This document shows, in pieces, positions 23,901 to 35,946 of a DNA stretch of 64,000 bases. Below the pieces are notes generated by a model. That model was not told the DNA's origin and ran no database searches. It saw only the letters and a list, made by a program, of their open reading frames with translations. Each line of letters begins with the position of its first letter. Within the stretch, counting starts at the first letter, position 1. The stretch is from Aphelenchoides besseyi (taxonomy: Eukaryota; Nematoda; Chromadorea; Rhabditida; Aphelenchoididae). The position numbers were made by a program, and so were the translations under genes. The stretch is taken from positions 11,718,001-11,782,000 of the forward strand of contig JAMPIQ010000001.1 of the NCBI GenBank assembly GCA_024699855.1, in the 5' to 3' direction.

Positions 23901-25135
23901 TGACGCGCAATTGCATACGCGGTGTTTCTTCTTCTGTAGTTCCATCAAACCAAACTCGTCGTTCGCTTACGTTCATCTCCAACGGAATATTTTCGGCCGT
24001 GAAAGTGCCGTTGGGAAGAGAACGATCTCGTACTATCAATGAGATCGGTCCCGGAGATTTGTTTTGAACCCGAGCAACAGACAAAAGAAACCGATTTGCA
24101 GCCAATGGTTTGAGAAAAGTGTCACCACGAGCTTCGATTTCACCACTCAGTTCAACCGAAACATCGCGATCAACTTCGTTTATCGTCAAAACTGCAGCTG
24201 GTTGAGGAGCTTCATGATAGTAATGAAGTGCAATTGGTTGAGCAGCTAAACGCGGTGGTCGATGTTCGATTGGCACCACGATGATGGTCACATCAACGAG
24301 ATTTTGGAAGGCCGGAAGTGATGAGTCTTGAGTGTCGTAAAAGAGTCGAGATGCTCGGTCTTGTACTTGTACTCTAAGAACGTGAGTACCGGGTTTGAGT
24401 CGTGCAAACGATCGAATCCAACCACTTCGCGGCTCGACATAGAACTGATCAGACGGAGTGACTAACGAAAATAGAAGTTCACCGTTGAGTCCAATATCCG
24501 CATCTACTCCTTTCAATTGGATCAACTTCCCGTTAATAGCAAACTAAAAATTCACAATAATAACAAAACAATTAGAACGAAAAAACTCACATTTTCATCG
24601 ACAGTTTTTGCGTAACTTGAATCTTGAAAGAAGCTAAGCAGATCGTTTGCATCTCGCACAGCGATGTTCAATGTAGCAGTTGCCTCGTGAGTTGCGCCGT
24701 TCTTTCGTTTTGCCGTTGCTTTTACGACCAAAACAAACTCGTCTTGTAACTCTCGATTAAGTAATTGCTCGGGTTTCAAAGAAACAATTAGAAAAACAAA
24801 GTCCCCAACTGGACGAGCAGAAACCAGAAAAACTTGATCTTTGTCCCCCTGCAACCAATTAGTTTAACAATGAAGATGTTTAATCGAATTACCTTCACAA
24901 TTTTGAATTTCGCCGAATTGTAACCACGTGGCAAAAAGACTCCGATTCTTTCGGGACCATCGTTCCACACCGTTGCATTAACCGGATGATCTTCTGGGAT
25001 ACTGAGATTGTAGGAAGCGGCGGTGAACTCCAGGACATCGGGATCACGAATCGGCGGCGAATAGCCGATGGTTGTTGTGCAGAACAAACAAGCGAAAAGC
25101 AACAACCGCAAACACTTTTGTCGACTTAAGAGCAT
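14944..25135 (-). CDS. Fat-like protocadherin (atypical cadherin, CDH-3/CDH-4 class)
   Basis: Twenty exons in phase (first complement 24893-25135, last complement 14944-15165) encode about 3,123 residues. A signal peptide (LLLFACLFCTTTIG) is followed by about 17 cadherin repeats recognisable by A.D.D....N....Y and DxNDN.P linkers (DVNDNRPEFE, NDNKPQFS, NENLAPPRF), the first few divergent. Next come a furin-like RHKR at about 17470, EGF-like modules (CHCPVGAAGRHC, CSCPPGLKGERC), one laminin-G domain (DGYFQMLV...GLWHELKVTRRG) and further EGF modules (CLCNERYTGANC, CNCSIGYGGTYC). A transmembrane helix (LQLYILFAILLFALICAVIV) and a Pro/Ser-rich cytoplasmic tail of about 220 residues end the protein. 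The cadherin-EGF-LamG-EGF-TM order defines the Fat class. C. elegans relatives act in epithelial and axon morphogenesis. All 19 introns are GT-AG and 40-50 nt. Confidence 0.93.
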
Positions 25136-27916
25136 AATCACCAGTTCAGCTCATTTGCACCGCATTTCACGAGAACTGAAATCGACTCTCTTAAGACGCC
25201 CAGTCCGCGGTTTTAATACACGAGTCAGAAGTCAAGGTCGCGCGAAAACGGAAAAACCGCGCACGGGAAATGACCGATGGCCATTATTTTGGACTTCGGA
25301 GTTCCGAGGACGCCTGCGGGTGTTAGCGGCGGGCACAAGTTCTAGAGTAACGGAATTGAAAAGAAAATTCGATGAACGGCATTTCTCCGGGGACACACAA
25401 ACGAATCGGTTGCCGAGAGTGGACGGAGATTCGATTTCACAAAAGGTGCAGAGAAGTCGCGCCGTGGTTGTCACAGCCGTTGCAGCGTTGCGCTTCGTCG
25501 CCGCGTTTTCGGTTTCAACAAAAATCGACATGGTAAAAAGCAGCCAACGATGAGCGTTCGGAATGTCCGGGAAACGCGCAAAAACGGACAGGTGGGGACG
25601 AGCGTCGAAACAACACGCCGCCTCACCGACGTCTTTTGCCATTTCGGCGATCGCGCGAAGGCCGCAAGCGTTGAAAACCTCACGAACGCCGTAAAATGAG
25701 CTTCGATCTACTCGAGAACGCCAACTTTCGCTTTTTTATGTTCCCTTGAAGTTTACGATGTTTGGGAAAACACGTGCAGATTCCACGAAGTCGAGAATAC
25801 AAAGTGGTGGCTATTGAGCGAAAATTAGCAAAATTGGAGTAAGACCCTCGAGTTACTCCAAATTTCTGTTTAAGTTAAACGATCGAAAGCCTTCGGTCGG
25901 AGTTTTCAAGCGGTTCAATCGAATTAAGAGTTCGAAATCGCGGAGAGATGCCTTCCGGCGGTTCGCTTAGACGGTCAGTTTGTGAGTCTTTTGAGCTAGT
26001 CGATTATCGGGCGATTCTCTCCGCTATTCGAATTACAATAGCTATTGAATTGTGAAGAGGAAAAATCTCGATCCGCCGCTTCAAAAATCGCAAACATTGC
26101 AAAGCGCGGCCATAAGCTCTCGCTAAGGAGTTGTTGCCCGGGTTACAAAAACCCTTTAGAAACAAAGCAAAATGACCGACTTTCAAAAGTTGCGAATTTT
26201 TTGAATGTCAAAGAATCGGAAAGTTTTGGCGGATGGCCGTTAGGGACCCTTGAAATCGGAGCGTTGAATCTTTCCGTTCCGTCAACCCACTCGAACGCAT
26301 CACAAGCCCTCGAGCTGCTGTGCCGGGGACCAGCTCAATTTGCATGAACAACAAATTGGCGACTCGCCGCGGAAATTCGAAAATGACCAGAAGAGCGGAA
26401 GGATTAATGGGCAGAATCGCAAATTAAACGGCCCCCAGAAGAGTGGCAGAAATTTAAGGGCGTTTTGACGTGTAGCCATCGGGTTTTTTTGTTGGTGGCC
26501 GAGAGTCGCAACTTCGGGGTCCTTAAATGGTCCGTTTTGCTCATCTTTTTTCTTTCAAAAATCAGCCAAACAAAAAAGCGGCAGCCAACCGCAACCTTGA
26601 AATAACGGCGATGTGTGAAACGACGACCAAAAACATGACGCTTGACAGCATCATCAACGTCCGATTCAAACAATTGAAGGTCGACAAGATTTGCACGTTT
26701 TTTGAGCTTATCCATTCACTACAAAACGCGACTTGGTGGAATCGACTTTCACGCGTCCGAGCGCATTTGGACAAAATTCTCGTCAATGCGCGCAACTTGA
26801 AAATTTGTGAGTCATTGCGGCGGAATCAATTTTCCTTCGAAATAAGCGAGCGGTTTAATCAAAAGGAAAACAAGGTTTTTATGACGCAAGACGGACGCCA
26901 AACCAATCTTCTCCGGAAGTGTTAATGAAGAGATGCGCCGGTCTTCGCTCATTAGACACATTCGGAATATCGAACACGCGGCTTTTCACCACAGGAAACC
27001 CGATAAACGTTGACGTGAAAAGTTGGAAATCGAAACAACGGGGACAAAAAGTTTCCGTCCACAAAAAAAGCCGTTTCACTGGTCAACCGCCGGACACTGG
27101 TAGAAATAGTTTTTACTACGCCTGCGCTAAAGAACAAACGCGTCGGTCGCGGCAGTGGACAGAAGTGTGTGGGACGAACGCGCGTTCAGACCGAGTGGAC
27201 AAAATCAACGGCACCGCGAAGATCGCACTGTCCGCTTAAGCGGAATTAACGCCAAACATCGTTCATGGACCATCGATATGAAGAGTCACAAAGGAGGAAT
27301 CGTAAACGCTCAATTCCATGGTATAATGACAACCAAATGACTACGAGTATTCGCAAACAATCGATCTGGAAAACGACTTCAAATCGAGATCTGAAAATCT
27401 TGTCGAATGCGTCGGTCTTCTTCCTTTCATCAGTTTGCTCAACCTCGAGCTTCTGACTCAAAAAAAAACTATCGACGCACATGAAAACGATCGTAAATTG
27501 TGGTTTGATGTGTTACGCAAAAAAGTAAGAACCGGACGAGCAAAAGGTGTGGAAAACGATTCGCAGTTTTATAACCGCCAAACGTTTTTTCGTATACCAA
27601 CACAGATGCAGAGGTCCATAAGATTAAAAACGATTGGGACACTCGCAGCTGGTCGCGCGATTAATTCGCTTTCTCGGACCTAACGACTTTTCCCACCGAT
27701 TCTCGGAAATCACTTCAAACTCTTTCGCTTCGTTCGATTCTTGAAATCAGTTTAGATGGAGACTTCAAGCTACCAAATGAGTTCAATTAGCCACTGGACG
27801 AGCAATTGAACTAGAAATGTTTATTCGATTGCTGTCAAATCGATCTGTTCAAACAAAAACAACAACAAAAATGAGCCAACTAATTGAGTGTCCTAAAGTC
27901 GTTGATCAAACGGAAA
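25136..27916. other. 2.8-kb gene-poor region upstream of the Fat-like gene
   Basis: Noticeably richer in CG dinucleotides than its surroundings and therefore full of chance open frames on both strands (the longest, 132 codons, at 26527-26925), none with splice context, signal peptide or family motif. It separates the 5' end of the Fat-like gene from the 3' end of COX10, so it probably holds regulatory DNA of the cadherin gene. Confidence 0.45.
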
Positions 27917-29202
27917 TTATGCTGAAGGTTTTGTGATCGAAACAACTGATGATGCTGATGGGTCGGATATCGACGGTTTTGTGATTGCCATCAACAACAT
28001 GATCATTGGTAAATAGAGGAGACTGAAGCGGAACAGCCATCGAGAAGTTTTTGCATCGGGATTTCGGTAGAAGAGAAAAGACAAGTAAAGTAAAGCGGCA
28101 TTTACAGGCAACGAAATGAAGGCAAAATTCAAAGTCGTAAGTTCGGAAAGTGGAGCAGCAAATGAACATAAACCGAGTAGAGCAATGGCATGTCTAAATT
28201 ATAAGGTAACTATAAAGAACGAGAAAGGGTTACCTTATAGTTGTTCGCCTACACAATCCTTCGTTTGTAACGCACATAACACGATAACCAGCTCGACTGT
28301 AATCACCTCGAAGGTTCCAAGAAAGTCCGTTAAAGTGCGGAAATTGCCACGAGTATAATAAACCGGCTAAAACCATTGCTTTAACGTCCAAACTGCCTGT
28401 CAACGCCGCATAACCTAAAAAAAGACCTTAAGAGCGTAAAAATCTAAAACCACTACCCATCAACGGTGGAATTGCTCCAACAACTGCACCGGCCCAAGTA
28501 CAACCAATGTGATAACGTTTCATTGGTGTGTAGACTCCTGTGTAGAGCAAAAGATTTAAAGCTCCAAGAGCCGCAGTAAGTGGGTTGCAATCTAAAAACA
28601 AATTTGAAAAAAGATAAAACAAGAAACTTACAGAAATACAAGATTGAAGTTCCTGCAATGGCTGAAACAGTAGCGAACGAAACGGCCTTTAATGGCGACA
28701 GTCGATGAATTACAAGAACTCTTGATTGTGTTCTTTTCATTTGTGCATCATAGGGAGCTTCCAAAAATTGATTCAACGCATTGGCTGCCGACGACATCAG
28801 ACACGTACCAACTGCACATCCGGCAATGGCGTATAAGTTGAAAGGAGCAACGGCCATAATCGAACCACTTAACGCCGTTGTTGTTACCAGCATCGTTAGC
28901 CGATGTTTTGCCAACTAAACTCATCGAATAAACAACAGAAAGAATCCAACCTGCATGTACGCATTTAGAATCCCTTTGGATTCCATTTTCTGCCAATCGT
29001 CCGCCGATGTTCGCGGAATCATCAAGTTCATTGTCAAAGGTCGAGGCAGAGGTCGAGTTTCTAATTCCAGTGGTCGTATTCGATCATTTGGATAAGAGAT
29101 CGGTTGTTCAACTTGTATATCCACTGGTCGGGCCGCCAGATTGTAAGCCAAACGTTTGACGGGATTCGAGACACAAACACAATTCAGACGTGTGAGTAAC
29201 AT
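27917..29202 (-). CDS. COX10: Protoheme IX farnesyltransferase, mitochondrial
   Basis: Five exons (complement 28951-29202, 28632-28914, 28457-28591, 28234-28414, 27917-28193) encode about 375 residues. The enzyme transfers a farnesyl group to haem B to give haem O, the first step of haem A synthesis for cytochrome oxidase, in the inner mitochondrial membrane. An N-terminal presequence ([20 protein letters not shown]) precedes the UbiA-fold core: [15 protein letters not shown], then the first Asp-rich site as [55 protein letters not shown] and a hydrophobic C terminus. An AG acceptor (TTCTGTTCAG) lies directly upstream of the ATG, as for a spliced leader or 5' UTR intron. Intron 4 can fold into a hairpin over its own donor. 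Confidence 0.95.
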
Positions 29203-29663
29203 CTCTGAACAGAAATAGAAATGGCGTTTAAATTACCTGATTAAACGTTTGGTCTTATTTCTAAGTGATCATCTTCGACGTAGAGACATAAAATGGCCAA
29301 AAGAATGGAGAAAATGCCAAACAAACCCCGTGAATTTGAGAAAGAAAAGTCGGTGGAAGACACAAAACTAACAAAGTAGTATATGGGTACGTACAGCGTA
29401 TATCCGCTGCCCCCCTCCTCCATCATTAAAATCTTAGTTTGTGTGAATAAATGTTAAAACTTAAGGGAATTTAAATTGAAAATGTGTGCCAACTCAGCAA
29501 AAATTAATCAATTCAAAACGTGAATATTAATTTCAATAAAATGTTGATATTTGTGTTCAAACTCAAAACGCATTTTGACTTTTAGGTTACATAACTTAAC
29601 CGACGCAAAAAATTACCGATTTTTAGCTAATTTAAATTTTAATCAAATAAATTTCAGTTCAAA
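29203..29663. other. Divergent intergenic spacer
   Basis: Very AT-rich spacer between COX10 (-) and the small + gene. No gene seen; probable shared promoter region. Confidence 0.45.
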
Positions 29664-30008
29664 ATGGAATTTTTGCTGATTTTGCATGATGACAAAGGAC
29701 CGACTGGTGCTAAAATGAGAAGTGCCACGTTCGGAAAAGAGGTTTTTTGTATAATTAACTTAACCCCATAATTGAATAATTTAGTCATCAATTGAAGAAC
29801 GACAAGTAAACCGTTGAAGACCATCGGACATGAACGTGTTGCCAAATTTCAAGTAACTTAAAGTTTTTATGCTGTTTTCATGTCGTTTAAGGCCAGCAAC
29901 CTCAAAGAAGAGTCAAACAACGTTCAATCGTTCAAAAAACCGAAACTGTCGCTGCACGAATTAAGCTCTTCTATTTCGACTCCATTGCATTCGGTTCCGG
30001 TTAATTAA
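29664..30008 (+). CDS. Small three-exon gene, unknown
   Basis: The ATG lies seven bases after a TTTCAG (29652-29657), like a trans-splice or 5' UTR acceptor. Exon 1 (29664-29741) encodes MEFLLILHDDKGPTGAKMRS and six more residues, with a GTTTTT donor. A short middle exon is either 29785-29805 or 29820-29852; both keep phase. The last exon (29893-30008) encodes a basic/Ser-rich tail (KKPKLSLHELSSSISTPLHS) and stops. About 71-75 residues in all. The N terminus faintly recalls the start of securins (an acidic residue pair followed by G-x-x-G), but no KEN or D-box is evident, so no function is assigned. Confidence 0.35.
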
Positions 30009-30217
30009 ACGACTGCAAAAAAGGCATTTTTACGGTATGTTTTTGTAGACGATGATCAGAATTTTATTTGAAATTTTAAATCTGGAAGAAAAGTTGCTGG
30101 GAGAGTTTTTTATTTGGGTGTGGTTTAGTTATATAGGTGATAGATGAAGACACTCGGAGAAATGGTGAGGTTTGCTAGTTGATTAATGCTTAAATTTCTT
30201 TAAAATGTCTTAGGCTT

Positions 30218-31494
30218 ATGGACAAAACGCGAGCTGCAATTGAAGAGAGTGCCAAGGCGTTTTTCACCGAGATATATCCCAACTCCGTCGTCACACCTGA
30301 AAATAAAAAGGGCGGAATTACGGCCGGAGTTATTGCCAAGGTTTTACACAGTGCCGGAGAGACGCGTTATTTTCTAAAAACCTATCACAGAGAATTCTTG
30401 GGATTCGACTACGCGATGAAGTCAGAAGTGTTGAAATCATAGCACAAACAAAGTTTAAAGACGCCGTTCACGACGCATTAAAACGTAAGTTTCGATGGGC
30501 CGGACATGTCGCAAGAAGAAACGACAATCGATGGTCAACAAAAACAACTTTTTGGTGACCCTGTGGTTGGACCAGACCAATTGGAAGACGACCTCACGTT
30601 GGCGCCGAGACTTGAATCTGTTGGGAAACGGATGGCAACAAATCGCTCAAAACCGAAGCGATTGGAAAAAAGCGGTCGAAGTATTCGCATCAACAAATTA
30701 ATTATCTTTTACCACCTTTCATTTTATCTTCTTGTTGATTTGTTGATTGAACCGAATAAATCTTTGTAATTTTTGTTGTATCACAGAGCTGGACCATCTA
30801 ATTCTTTGAGTACATCAAATTGACATCCGCCAAATCTTATTGAAACATTCGTCTATCAACTTCTTAATCATATCGGTGCTTGTCCTACGGTGTTCTTTCC
30901 TCTTTGTTCGAAATATCATTACATTTATTTCATTGCAACCGAGGAAGTGATTGGCTTTAAAGAAGTGAGTAAACTCACAGATATGAAATTGAAGAATACA
31001 ATTGTCGTTGAAGTAAGTGGAGTTTCAATTATTATTTCATTTAACAATTTCATTTTTCTCCCAATATTTGATTGTGACTAAATTAATCTTGTTTCGGTGT
31101 ACTTGCTGCGTCTCATACTCGGATTCAAAGATTTGCACTCTGAGAACTTTGGAGCCAACAAAAATGGCAAATTGGCGGTTGTCGACTTTTCTGGACCGGA
31201 CGGTGATCATTTCCGCCAGCTCAACATAATCAATGATTTCAAAACGCGCGAAAAACTGGACGAACTTAAAGTTTGTGAATTTTGAATGAAATCAAAGAGG
31301 ATAAACAAATGGAAATCGCCAGAGTTGCTCTTGCTCGTTGGACTTAAATACGCGATGTAACAAGTTCAATCATTGAAGAGACGAAAACTAAACTCCGTTC
31401 ATATGGTCTTAAGTTCGGAAATGGCACGCAAGATGTGGAAAGCTACATCAAGGACATTAAAGCAAACTTTGAAGAATTGTGCTCTCTTTTGTAG
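30218..31494 (+). pseudogene. Decayed kinase-fold (APH-like phosphotransferase) gene interrupted by a LINE relic
   Basis: Part I (30218 to about 30435) is open and encodes KTRAAIEESAKAFFTEIYPN ... KVLHSAGETRYFLKTYH. Part II (about 30824-31012) encodes FVYQLLNHIGACPTVFF ... IATEEVIGFKEVSKL and ends at GTAAGT. Part III (31098-31494) encodes GFKDLHSENFGANKNGKLAV then VDF, matching the D-L-H-x-x-N ... D-F catalytic core of aminoglycoside/choline-kinase-like phosphotransferases. Damage seen: the LINE relic between I and II, an acceptor reading TTTCG instead of TTTCAG before part III, a one-base frameshift near 31283, and an in-frame TAA near 31347 within ARWT*IRDVT. The C terminus (SYGLKFGNGTQDVESYIKDI) is otherwise readable to TAG at 31494. 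No intact parent is in the window. Confidence 0.7.
30435..30704 (+). mobile_element. Non-LTR retrotransposon (LINE) relic, 3' end of ORF2
   Basis: Translates as the C-terminal tail seen in many LINE reverse transcriptases: KFKDAVHDALKRKFRWAGHV then ARRNDNRWSTKTTFW in one frame, and after a frameshift SRWRRDLNLLGNGWQQIAQN RSDWKKAVEVFAS in another. The [RK]WAGHVAR..DNRW and RW.DDL....G..W...A.(D/N)R..W motif pair is characteristic. The frameshift and lack of upstream RT domain show a dead, 5'-truncated copy. It sits between two halves of the kinase-fold pseudogene. Confidence 0.8.
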
Positions 31495-31906
31495 TAAACT
31501 GTCATTGTTAGTTGTTTTTCCAATTTGTTGTCAATTTTTAAAAAGCGAAACTTTCCCACAATTTTTTGTAAGTGATGTTTTAAGTTCTTCTTTAATTGTT
31601 ATCATTTAAAATTCGGGTACTGAAGTGTTGTTGCATTTAATGTTTAAATTATAAACTAGATTTTTAGTCTCCCAATAACCTAATAAAAAGTTTACCAGTA
31701 AATTTGTTTTGCCACGATCTGATCACATTCCTCGGCAACAAACAGTCGACAACAATGAAGATAACCTGTCGATAATACTACGAGTAATTTTTTAAGTCGA
31801 AATTAATTTATTCAAATATAAATAGGTGCTTTTCGTTGGATACAAAACGGCAGTCCAGCATTCAAATGCATAAAAGAAATATCCACGTTTCCTGACTTCG
31901 GATCAC

Positions 31907-33727
31907 TTATTCTTCCGGTTGTTGTTCGTAGTCCGCTTGATGGATTTCGTACTCATCGGCATCGTCGTCGACCGTTGCTTCCTGAAGTTGAGTTTATTAG
32001 CGTTCCTCAAATTGTCGTTTTTACTTGATATTGTTGGTATTCCGAAATGAGATCGTTCATGTTGGATTCGGCTTCGGTGAACTCCATTTCATCCATTCCT
32101 TCGCCCGAATACCTAAATCCTTTTGGTCATATATCATGTTCCGTAGATTTACCAATGAAGGAAAGCTTTACGACGGAACATTGCTGGAAATCAAACGTTA
32201 AAGCTGTTGATTGAATGAAACTAACCAGTAAATTGATCACTAATTCGCTTGAAAAGCTCTTGGATTGCAGTCGAGTTGCCAATGAACGTTGCGGACATTT
32301 TCAGACCGCGCGGTGGAATATCGCAAACAGCTCTAAACTTTTGATTCTGTTTGTTTCCAAGATGTCTAACTCACGTCTTGACATTATTGGGCACCCAATC
32401 TACAAAGAAGGCCGCGTTCTTTTGCTAAACACCTGTTAGTGACGTTCGTTTTCGCTTTTAACTTACTTGAACACTTTGCATTTGGTCGTCAACTTCACGC
32501 ATCGACATTTTTCCTCGGAAGATCGCAGCAGCCGTAAGATAACGACCATGTGATGGATTGCAGGCGGCCATCATGTTCTTTGCGTCAAAGATCTGCAATT
32601 TCGAGCTTTCGTTTTGAATTCGTGGTTTGCATTTGCCTGTGCAGTTAATGCGGCAACAGATGCTTGACGATAAGCAATCGATTCGATCGAACTCAACGGG
32701 GCAAAGCCCGGCATGAAGAAGTGGAGTCTAGGAAATGGAACGAGATTGACGGCGAGTTTGCGAAGATCGCTGTTTAATTGACCCGGAAAACGCAAGCAAG
32801 TCGTAACTCCGGACATTGTCATTGAAACTAAACCGCACAATCGTTCTTCTTGTTTGTTGACTTACCCAAATGATTGAGTTCGGCGTAATTAGGATTCGTA
32901 AGTTTCAAAGTTCGAAAACAAATATCGTAAAGTGCTTCGTTGTCAATACAATAAGTTTCATCGGTGTTTTCGACCAATTGATGTACCGAAAGCACCGCAT
33001 TGTATGGTTCAACGACGGTGTCCGAGACTTTTGGTGATGGTACAACCTAAAAGTTCCAATGAACAACCAAACTCAACAATGAGATGCTTACACTAAAAGA
33101 CGACATAATTCGATCCGGATACTCCTCGCGGATTTTCGAAATCAACAACGTGCCCATGCCCGATCCTGTACCTCCGCCTAACGAATGAGTTAACTGGAAG
33201 CCTTGAAGACAATCACAGCCTTCGGCTTCTTTGCGAACTACATCGAGAACATTGTCGACTAATTCGGCGCCCTCCGTGTAATGTCCTTTGGCCCAGTTGT
33301 TTCCGGCACCCGATTGACCAAAAACAAAGTTGTCAGGTCGAAACAAGTTTGCGTAACGGCCGTTTTTGATGTTGTCCATCGTGCCCTGAAGTTTCAATAA
33401 ATGATTTCGTTTTGCTGAAGAGAAACTACCGGCTCCAAGTCGACTAAAACCGACCGTGGAACATATTTCTGAGCAGCTGCTTCGTTATAATAAACCTTAA
33501 GAAAGAAGTGTTTGAACTTATTTTAGATTGTCAACTTACAGAAATCCGATCCAATTGCAACTCGTTGTCTCCGACGTACTGACCTTCCGGATCGATTCCA
33601 TGCTCATCGGAGATGGTTTCCCAAAACTAAACTCTTTTCCAGCTAGTCAACATACAATCGATTGCATTACCTTTGATCCAATTTGGTTTCCGCACTGTCC
33701 GACTTGAACGTGAACGATCTCGCGCAT
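31907..33727 (-). CDS. Beta-tubulin
   Basis: Twelve exons (complement 33671-33727, 33540-33626, 33430-33495, 33092-33385, 32866-33046, 32637-32827, 32467-32592, 32375-32424, 32226-32332, 32153-32183, 32025-32112, 31907-31981) encode about 450 residues, the normal length. Starts with the MREI autoregulation tetrapeptide. GTP-binding signature [12 protein letters not shown] is intact, as are [16 protein letters not shown] and [15 protein letters not shown]. The region after FAPLSSIES is divergent ([14 protein letters not shown]), and the C-terminal tail ([15 protein letters not shown]) is short on glutamate compared with axonal isotypes, suggesting a tissue-restricted isotype. Intron 6 has a GC donor (CACAG|GCAAAT) supported by near-invariant flanking protein ([10 protein letters not shown]). 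AATAAA on this strand lies near 31807. Confidence 0.97.
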
Positions 33728-34505
33728 CTTCGTTCTCTCAACTAAATTTACTGTAAAAGGAATTGTTAGCGAAAATACACGATCGCGAGTTCTGTGAATT
33801 TTAACGCCAAGTTTCTGTTTTCGAAGTCTAAAAGATTGTTTACAACAACGGTTGTGTTTATGTGTTGAAGGGCAGTGTTTATAGATTGGGTTGGAGGTCT
33901 TAAGTCCAACAAAGAACTCGAATGAAAGTGGTGGTTTTCGAACTGCAAAAAAGCAAATCATAAGAACATGCGGTCAAAGTGACGAGTTGACACGCAAATG
34001 CAAAACGAAGGGACATCACAAAGAACTTCGTGAAATTGGCCGCAGCTGTTCGCTCCTCTCAAAGGTGACAAATCATCTTTGCGGCAGTTCGAAATCAGAA
34101 ACGAGCTCGAACCGAATAGCCACTGGTTTTGTTGTCCAAATAACACGCAATTAATCGTCAAGTGCACATTGCTCTTAAGCCTCGGAAACGTATTGCAATC
34201 GAGAAAATTAATTCGCGAAGCTAGGCTCATAACATCTGGAGTGTGGGCGTGAACACTCGAAATTCGCGTTGATTGACACACTGGTTTTTATCGAAATGCG
34301 AATTCGTTGACTGACACATCGACAAAAACCACAAACCATCGGGATAGTTTCTCATGCTCATCATTGAGGAACAGACAATTATGATCGCTCCGTCTTTCTC
34401 AACCTCTTCCACGATTCGTGAAGTTGACCGTCGACGAATTTTGCCAATTTCGCGCCCCATTAACCCAACGCGGCGCCACGTTTGTGTTCAATTGCGATCA
34501 TAAAA
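33728..34505. other. 5' flank of beta-tubulin
   Basis: Contains a possible 5' UTR intron acceptor (TTTTACAG upstream of the tubulin ATG). No other gene seen. Confidence 0.4.
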
Positions 34506-34799
34506 TTATTCCCAGTGGTGTTTCCTGTATAGAAATCGCAAAGAGAGAGTGCCATTGTCAAGACGTTTAGTGAAAATTATTTTCACGAACCACAAATTTT
34601 GACCGTAAAGGTCAACAGTGCACAACGAAATCAGCCACGTAAAGGCGCTTAGATCGTACAGTCGCCGATTGATCTCGACGGTTTCCGGCGAGTGGAGGTC
34701 GAGAGCCGGTGGATTAATGACGATGGAACGAGCAGACGATTCTGTGGTCAGTGCGGGGGCAAAGTTCAATGGAGGTGCGGCGAGTGTGGTGGAGTTCAT
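34506..34799 (-). CDS. Possible exon of an unrecognised membrane protein
   Basis: A 97-codon frame starts MNSTTLAAPPLNFAPALT, continues through a proline/acidic segment (INPPALDLHSPETVEI) into a hydrophobic stretch (LSAFTWLISLCTVDLYG) with a possible GGTCAA donor afterwards. Composition looks coding, but no partner exon was established and no family is recognised. Confidence 0.25.
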   Translation of the reverse strand: MNSTTLAAPPLNFAPALTTESSARSIVINPPALDLHSPETVEINRRLYDLSAFTWLISLCTVDLYGQNLWFVKIIFTKRLDNGTLSLRFLYRKHHWE

Positions 34800-35946
34800 A
34801 GGAAAAGTTGGTCATTAGTCGTCTTTGCTCAGCAGGAAATGTGATATTCAACGAGCGAGTGGTGTTAATACGATCGAAGAAAGAAGAGCGAATGGCCAAA
34901 GAAACTCGCGGTGTCAAGTTGTTTTGCGCTGACCTCAAAGTGCGTAAACGTGATGGATGAGTCGAATCACACAAAAATATAATTCTCGAGATGACCGCTA
35001 CTTTTTCGAATCTGTAACGTGATGACTAGTGGCGGTAAAAACAAGCGCTGACTGCTTTGACATTCGAACGTTTGCTCCATTTCAACCGTTGGACAGTTCG
35101 ATCTTCGTTTTGGCAGCTGGCGAACCGTGGAATCGACGTGAAAACAAAATGCGGTCAAACGGTCTGTGGGCAGACCGACAGAAACGATTAGCAATGCTAT
35201 TCGACAAGCCTAATCATTACAAACGTTAAGTGTGTCGTTCATGAATCAGAAAATTATGTTTCAATGTTCTTGTTTTTTCGTTTAAAAACTTCATGTAAAG
35301 AACTACAGAAATAACAACTTAAAACTACTCGCCTTATCAACACGAATTCTGTTTGCTTTGACACGAAGCTCAATTCGTTTTTCGCAAATGCATTACTTTA
35401 ACAGAAAAGTGATCTCTTGACCTTAAAATGAAATTTCTGTACTTTTCATCGACTGTGTGAACAGCACATGCTCTTCGTCTTTACAGCGACTTCAAGAATG
35501 GCCCGTAAAGTTTATGGTCTGAGGAAAACGTGTTGATGCGCCATTACCTTCGACGCATCAGAGAATGTTGCACTCCAATCAATCTTATCGTTCCACAATA
35601 ATAAAATAAACGAAAAAGTTTCCCGTCTCTTTTTCTCAATCATTCCAAGGCTTTTCGCGCGTCATAGTGAGTCTGAAAGTTTTGCTATCGTTCTACTGAA
35701 AAAGAAGCTTGAATTGCACAAAGGTTAGGTGTGGTTGTTTATGTTTTCAGTTTACTTGTAACCTTACGGCTCATCGTCTATGCGTATGAAGACAACACGT
35801 GGCCATAAAGCGAGAAAAAATACATTTTTTATCCAATGGCTTTTGCTTCCGTTCGTGTCTTTTTTGTTCTTCGAAAATTTGCAGTGGTGTCTCCAACTTT
35901 TGTTTCAGATTTTTTGCTCAATTTTTCTTATCATTAGCCCTGCAAA
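34800..35946. other. Intergenic
   Basis: Upstream of the ribokinase gene. TTTCAG at about 35905-35910 may be a leader acceptor for it. No gene seen. Confidence 0.4.

Noticed and set aside
26527..26925. 132-codon open frame on +
   Set aside because: Lies in a CG-rich stop-poor block with comparable frames on both strands; no motif, signal peptide or splice context.
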